Source of the DNA: Saprospiraceae bacterium
GTDB taxonomy: Bacteria; Bacteroidota; Bacteroidia; Chitinophagales; Saprospiraceae
Assembly: GCA_027009605.1 (NCBI GenBank)
Contig: JALVCY010000487.1
Location: forward strand, 1-8,934
Direction: 5' to 3'
Length of the DNA stretch: 8,934 bases
The notes under the pieces are model-generated. The model saw only the letters and a list, made by a program, of their open reading frames with translations, did not search any database and was not told the origin of the DNA. Numbering within the stretch: the first letter of the stretch is position 1; each line of letters opens with the position of its first letter. Of this stretch, positions 5,443 to 8,934 are shown piece by piece. Both the position numbers and the translations under genes were made by a program.

Positions 5443-6489
5443 CTATTTTTCCAAATGGAATGCAAAGGTACTGCCTTTTCCGTAAACACTGGAGATAGAA
5501 AGGCTTTGATTGTGGGCTTCGAGTATATGTTTGACGATGGAGAGCCCGAGTCCGGTGCCCCCTTTGAGCCGGGAGCGGCTTTTATTGACCCTATAAAACC
5601 GGTCGCAAAGGTGTTGGATATGTTTTTGTTCGATACCGATGCCGTTGTCGATGATTTGGACGATGACGTAGGTGTCCATATTGAGTAAGTTGATGGTAGC
5701 CTGCCCCTTTTTTTTACCGTATTTAATGGCGTTGGAGATGAGATTGGAAAGGACTTGGCGGATGGCCATCGGGTCGCCTTTGACCGTCAAAAAGGAGTGG
5801 CCGTGGCTGTTTAATTTTAGGGTGATATTGGATTCTTTGGCTTTTAGCGCAAGCTCATCCAAGACATCTTTCACCAAGTCGATGATATCAAAATACTCAA
5901 ATTCCATGACCACTTGGTTGTATTCGAGCTTGGAGATGGTCGTCAAATCTTCGACAATGGATATCAATCGAGTGACATTCTTGGACGCTTGATTCAGGTA
6001 TTTGAGCCGGACTTGGTCGTCATTGATGGCGCCGTCCAGCAAGGTTTCGATGTAGCCTTGAATGTTAAAGATGGGGGTTTGGATTTCGTGCGAAAAATTA
6101 CCGATAAATGCCCGCCGGTAGTCTGCCAATTGAGTTTGGGTCTTCACTTGCTGATCCAATTCTTGTGCCCATTGGGTGACATCTTTTTGAACTTGGTCAA
6201 GGACGTCTTGGGTCATAGGGATGTGGGGCAGGGGCGTGTTGGGCGTCCGGTGATAGCGACGGATGGCTTTGTAAATTTGCCCCAATTTTTTTTGTAGATA
6301 GTTTTTGATAAAGAAATAGGAGATGCCATAGCTTGCGCTAAAAAATAGAATAGCGCCTATAAGTATCTCTGTACCAGTTAGTTGTAATTTTCCCGCAAGG
6401 GATAAACCATAAACCAGCACCAGCTCAATGAGAGTGACGGTGCCCGCAATAAAAAGGCAAATTCTTATCGGAATTAAAGTCTTGGTCAT
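5443..6489 (-). CDS. Membrane sensor histidine kinase, PhoR-like with short extracytoplasmic loop
   Basis: A 348-aa inner-membrane histidine kinase. Two transmembrane helices, about 8-30 and 41-61, are joined by only about 10 residues, so there is no periplasmic sensor domain. A linker (62-125) leads to the HisKA domain with H-box FSHEIQTP and phospho-acceptor His134. The ATPase domain follows, with N-box LSNLISNAIKYG (Asn253), G1 DNGIGI (281-286), F-box FYRVNKS near 298 and G2 GGTGLGLSIV (310-319). All expected catalytic residues are present. The architecture resembles the PhoR-like kinases common in Bacteroidota. No response regulator lies in the window, so its partner is unknown. It starts 15 nt after the symporter gene, which suggests co-transcription and makes that transporter or its substrate a possible, unproven, input. 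Confidence 0.95.
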   Translation of the reverse strand: MTKTLIPIRICLFIAGTVTLIELVLVYGLSLAGKLQLTGTEILIGAILFFSASYGISYFFIKNYLQKKLGQIYKAIRRYHRTPNTPLPHIPMTQDVLDQVQKDVTQWAQELDQQVKTQTQLADYRRAFIGNFSHEIQTPIFNIQGYIETLLDGAINDDQVRLKYLNQASKNVTRLISIVEDLTTISKLEYNQVVMEFEYFDIIDLVKDVLDELALKAKESNITLKLNSHGHSFLTVKGDPMAIRQVLSNLISNAIKYGKKKGQATINLLNMDTYVIVQIIDNGIGIEQKHIQHLCDRFYRVNKSRSRLKGGTGLGLSIVKHILEAHNQSLSISSVYGKGSTFAFHLEK

Positions 6490-6504
6490 CGTGTTTTTAG
6501 CTGC

Positions 6505-7830
6505 TTACGCAAAATCATCCCATTCTTTGACTTTGGGCGTTCCTAACTTATCTACGCTTTTGGCGACAATCATTGAGACGGTAGCGTCGCCCGTAACATT
6601 GGCGATGGTGCGCATCATATCCAACGGCCGATCCACGGCAAAAATCAAGGCCAATCCCGCTTCAGGTATGCCGGCGCCATTCAAGACTATCACCAACATC
6701 ACCATCCCCGCTCCGGGAACGGCTGCCGATCCTATGGAGGCCAAAGTGGCGGTAATCACAATGCTCAATTGGGCATCCAAAGTCAAATGCATGCCCATCA
6801 CTTGCGCAATAAATACGGCTGCCACTGCTTGATACAAACTCGTGCCATCCATATTAACGGTAGCACCCACCGGTAATACAAAACTCGATACTTCCTTGTC
6901 CACACCCAAATGCTCTTCTACTCGCTCCATCGTGACAGGAAGCGTCGCCGCACTGGAAGAAGTCGAAAAAGCCAACAACTGTGCCGGAGAAATACCCTTA
7001 AAAAAGAAAGAAGGACTCCGCCCTGTAAAAACCTTCACCAAAGCCGGATAAAAGAATAAAATCAACACAGCCAAGCCGGCCACTACCGTCAAACTATAAC
7101 TCAACAACGCTTGGAAAAGCTCCGCACTCGGCGCATCGACCACCAGCCCCGCCAATAGCGCTAAAACACCATAAGGTGCCATCAACATAATCAAATCGAC
7201 CAGTTTTAGGATGACTTCGTTGAATCCATCAAAAAAATCTTTGACCGGCTGCGCTTTTTCAGGAGGAATAAGAATCAACCCAATCCCAAAGAAAACCGCA
7301 AAAAAGATAACTTGGAGCATGTTTCGGTTACTGCCGGCTGCTGCAAAAAAATTACTGGGTACAATGTCCACCAGTGCTTGGAGCGGGCCGTGTTTGGCTT
7401 GTTCGGCGGCGGCGCTAATCCTTGCGGTCGCATCTTGGGCATAGGCATTCATCAGGGACGTCCGGGTGGCTTCCGAAACACCCATGCCGGGGCGAATGAC
7501 ATTGACCAAAATCAGACCTATTGTCACGGCAATCACTGTTGTGGCCACATAAATAGCTATGGTGCGCAGCCCCATCTTGGAGAGTTTGGAGATGTCCTGC
7601 AGGTCACTAACTCCCTTGATAAGCGAAGCAATAATCAAGGGCATGGCAATCAACTTGAGCATATTGATGAATATTTTGCCAAAGGGCTTGATCCAATCCG
7701 TAATGAATTGTTTGGCAGCAATGCCCGTATGCCCATCCAAATAGACCGCTAAAACCCCTATAATCAGCCCCAAAATCATTCCTATCAATATCTTCCAGTG
7801 TAGAGCTAGTTTTTTCTTTTTGTCGTTCAT
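6505..7830 (-). CDS. Dicarboxylate/amino acid:cation symporter (DAACS, GltP/DctA-like)
   Basis: A 441-aa inner-membrane secondary transporter of the DAACS family, which takes up glutamate, aspartate or C4-dicarboxylates with Na+ or H+. The serine-rich hairpin tip STSSSAATLP is at 289-298 and the cation-binding NMDGT at 326-330. The second hairpin motif GSAAVPGAG is at 367-375, and DRPLDMMRTIANVTGD at 400-415 contains the positions equivalent to Asp394, Arg397, Thr398, Asn401 and Asp405 of GltPh. The retained arginine (Arg407) favours an acidic substrate over neutral amino acids. I chose the ATG at 7830 rather than the in-frame ATG at 7884. From 7830 the protein begins MNDKKKKLALHWK just before the first helix, as family members do, while the extra 18 residues are polar and their codons run into the predicted terminator. 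First gene of the five-gene cluster. Confidence 0.95.
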   Translation of the reverse strand: MNDKKKKLALHWKILIGMILGLIIGVLAVYLDGHTGIAAKQFITDWIKPFGKIFINMLKLIAMPLIIASLIKGVSDLQDISKLSKMGLRTIAIYVATTVIAVTIGLILVNVIRPGMGVSEATRTSLMNAYAQDATARISAAAEQAKHGPLQALVDIVPSNFFAAAGSNRNMLQVIFFAVFFGIGLILIPPEKAQPVKDFFDGFNEVILKLVDLIMLMAPYGVLALLAGLVVDAPSAELFQALLSYSLTVVAGLAVLILFFYPALVKVFTGRSPSFFFKGISPAQLLAFSTSSSAATLPVTMERVEEHLGVDKEVSSFVLPVGATVNMDGTSLYQAVAAVFIAQVMGMHLTLDAQLSIVITATLASIGSAAVPGAGMVMLVIVLNGAGIPEAGLALIFAVDRPLDMMRTIANVTGDATVSMIVAKSVDKLGTPKVKEWDDFA

Positions 7831-7882
7831 CTTGTTTCTTTTGGTCGTTTGTTGTGTCGGTTTTTGCAAAAAATCATCACAC

Positions 7883-7913
7883 AAAAAAGCCTATTTTCAG
7901 TCTAAAAAATAGG
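7883..7913 (-). terminator. Predicted intrinsic terminator of the upstream gene
   Basis: Read on the minus strand, CCTATTTT (7913-7906) pairs perfectly with AAAATAGG (7897-7890) across an 8-nt loop, followed by C and six T (7888-7883). The stem is AT-rich, so efficiency is uncertain. It lies 93 nt after the stop codon of the upstream gene and before the symporter start, which suggests the symporter cluster has its own promoter in the short interval that follows. Confidence 0.5.
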
Positions 7914-8006
7914 AACACCTAGCCGGTTTCCTTATTTTATTCGTCCGAAAAATACGAATTATTTGGGAATCACTTGATGTGACCGGTTATTTATGTTCGA
8001 TTTGCA
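7914..8006. other. Spacer between the unknown gene and its terminator
   Basis: No gene. A 6-bp stem ATTCGT/ACGAAT at 7939-7944 and 7954-7959 is the only further structure. I searched the minus strand of the whole gap for the Bacteroidota promoter pattern TTG-N(19-21)-TAnnTTTG and found no good match. Confidence 0.4.
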
Positions 8007-8934
8007 TCAAAACCAAACCAAATAATATGGTTCTCCATCCCGCTCTCCACGAAAAGCTTGATCATCGGGCTTCAAGGATTTCTTTTTCCAAAGGTCTTGG
8101 ACGTGGCGTAGCGTAGTGGGCAAATCATCAAATTCGGATAGGCCTTCAAATTCATCATCGGTGAACCCAATTAACTGATTCAGATAAATAGACTTCAGTA
8201 GATAAGGCCATTCCTTCCGGAAAAGTTTGGGGTTGGCAAACAGATAGGAGGCGAGCACTTTGTTTTTGTAGGTGACTAGGCAGCCGGCATAGTTGGGGCT
8301 CAGCCCAATCCGTTCAAAATGAGCGGTAAAATCATCTAAGGATTCCAAACCATTCATCGGATGCGGCTCATTAAATGTATCGGAATCATCATCATCTTCA
8401 TCTTCTACAACAACTTCTTCTTCCAATAATTTCGTACTGAGCTCGTCAGCAGCAAAACTATCAGTGTAGTCATCTTCTAGTTGGGGTAAGGCTTTTTTTA
8501 CCCAACGTATGGACTTCCAATATTGCTCGGAGAATAGATGTTTTAAGGGGACTGTAGGGCAGGGGAAGAGATAATCCTTGGAGTGGTCGGTTTCCGAAAT
8601 GTCAAAGTTATAAAAGGTGAAAATATTGGATTCTTTTATTTTTTTGGCCGGAATTAAATCAGATGTCATGAATACCGCCAGATGGTGGTGGGCATCAGCC
8701 ATCAAATCGCCATAAAGATAGATGGCTTCTTGGTCGGTCTTATTGGCAAGGTATATTTGTTGGCCGACATCTTCAAACATGCTGAAACGGCCATTTCCAA
8801 CAAGGTCACTTTTGATATTAAATCCCTTCTTGTCGATGACTTCGGGAAGGATGTGACTGATGTCATTTATGGGGTCGGAAGTCAGGCGTATGGGATAGAT
8901 AGTGAGTGCTCCATAATGGATGGCTTGCTCTTTA
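8007..8934 (-). CDS. Hypothetical protein, 5' end beyond the window
   Basis: A protein of unknown function cut by the window edge. An ATG is present at 8780, but the same frame stays open for 51 more codons to the edge and reads like natural protein (for example AIHYGALTIYPIRL and ISHILPEVIDKKGFNIKSD), with no other in-frame ATG. The true start is therefore probably outside, and at least 308 residues are coded here. No signal peptide or membrane segment is visible in this part. Counting from Met at 8780, residues 120-134 are a strongly acidic stretch (EEEVVVEDEDDDDSD), likely a disordered linker between two folded halves. The N-terminal half contains HHHLAVFMTSDLIP and the C-terminal half ends YYLVWF. 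Composition suggests a cytoplasmic protein. It is on the same strand as the downstream cluster but separated by a predicted terminator. Confidence 0.85.
   Translation of the reverse strand, partial: KEQAIHYGALTIYPIRLTSDPINDISHILPEVIDKKGFNIKSDLVGNGRFSMFEDVGQQIYLANKTDQEAIYLYGDLMADAHHHLAVFMTSDLIPAKKIKESNIFTFYNFDISETDHSKDYLFPCPTVPLKHLFSEQYWKSIRWVKKALPQLEDDYTDSFAADELSTKLLEEEVVVEDEDDDDSDTFNEPHPMNGLESLDDFTAHFERIGLSPNYAGCLVTYKNKVLASYLFANPKLFRKEWPYLLKSIYLNQLIGFTDDEFEGLSEFDDLPTTLRHVQDLWKKKSLKPDDQAFRGERDGEPYYLVWF

Noticed and set aside
3938..7752. Many + strand open frames of 61-146 aa opposite the kinase, ABC-F and symporter genes
   Set aside because: All are antisense to genes with complete, well-matched domains; they are shadows of codon bias.

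Overview
The window reads as a chromosomal segment of a member of the Bacteroidota, possibly of the Saprospiria or a related lineage. This is inferred from several features: A-rich start regions without Shine-Dalgarno sequences, a short-loop PhoR-like histidine kinase of the type common in that phylum, GCCCC-NNN-GGGGC palindromes between genes, and 8-bp tandem repeats such as CAGTTGAA and CGTTACAC. Species cannot be fixed from the sequence alone.

Layout. Positions 1-677 hold no gene but carry REP-like palindromes (21-157), an inverted and tandem repeat tract (250-330) and a roughly 144-bp palindromic, MITE-like element (519-662). The element ends 15 bp before a + strand gene (678-1637) for an exported, glycine-zipper, probably outer-membrane protein of unknown function. 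Positions 1638-2520 form a convergent, gene-free junction packed with repeats: a duplicated module of about 140 bp, and a 305-bp non-coding insertion element (2120-2424) with 31-bp terminal inverted repeats, flanking direct repeats and a long internal palindrome. An 8-bp tandem repeat (2495-2529) runs into the stop codon of the next gene.

From 2521 to 7830 five minus-strand genes are packed head to tail. In transcription order they encode a dicarboxylate/amino-acid:cation symporter (441 aa from the preferred start), a membrane sensor histidine kinase, an ABC-F ATPase, an NAD(P)H-dependent FMN reductase-like flavoprotein and an ArsC/Spx-like thioredoxin-fold protein. Gaps are 15, 60, 24 and 69 nt with no terminator seen between them, so they may be co-transcribed. 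The individual families are ordinary; a shared pathway is not evident. A predicted terminator (7883-7913) separates this cluster from an upstream minus-strand gene of unknown function, which starts at 8934 or beyond and is cut by the window edge.

I found no CRISPR array, tRNA, rRNA, toxin-antitoxin pair or defence system. The least ordinary content is the intergenic repeat architecture, especially the insertion element at 2120-2424, whose original target site can be reconstructed, and the palindromic element at 519-662.
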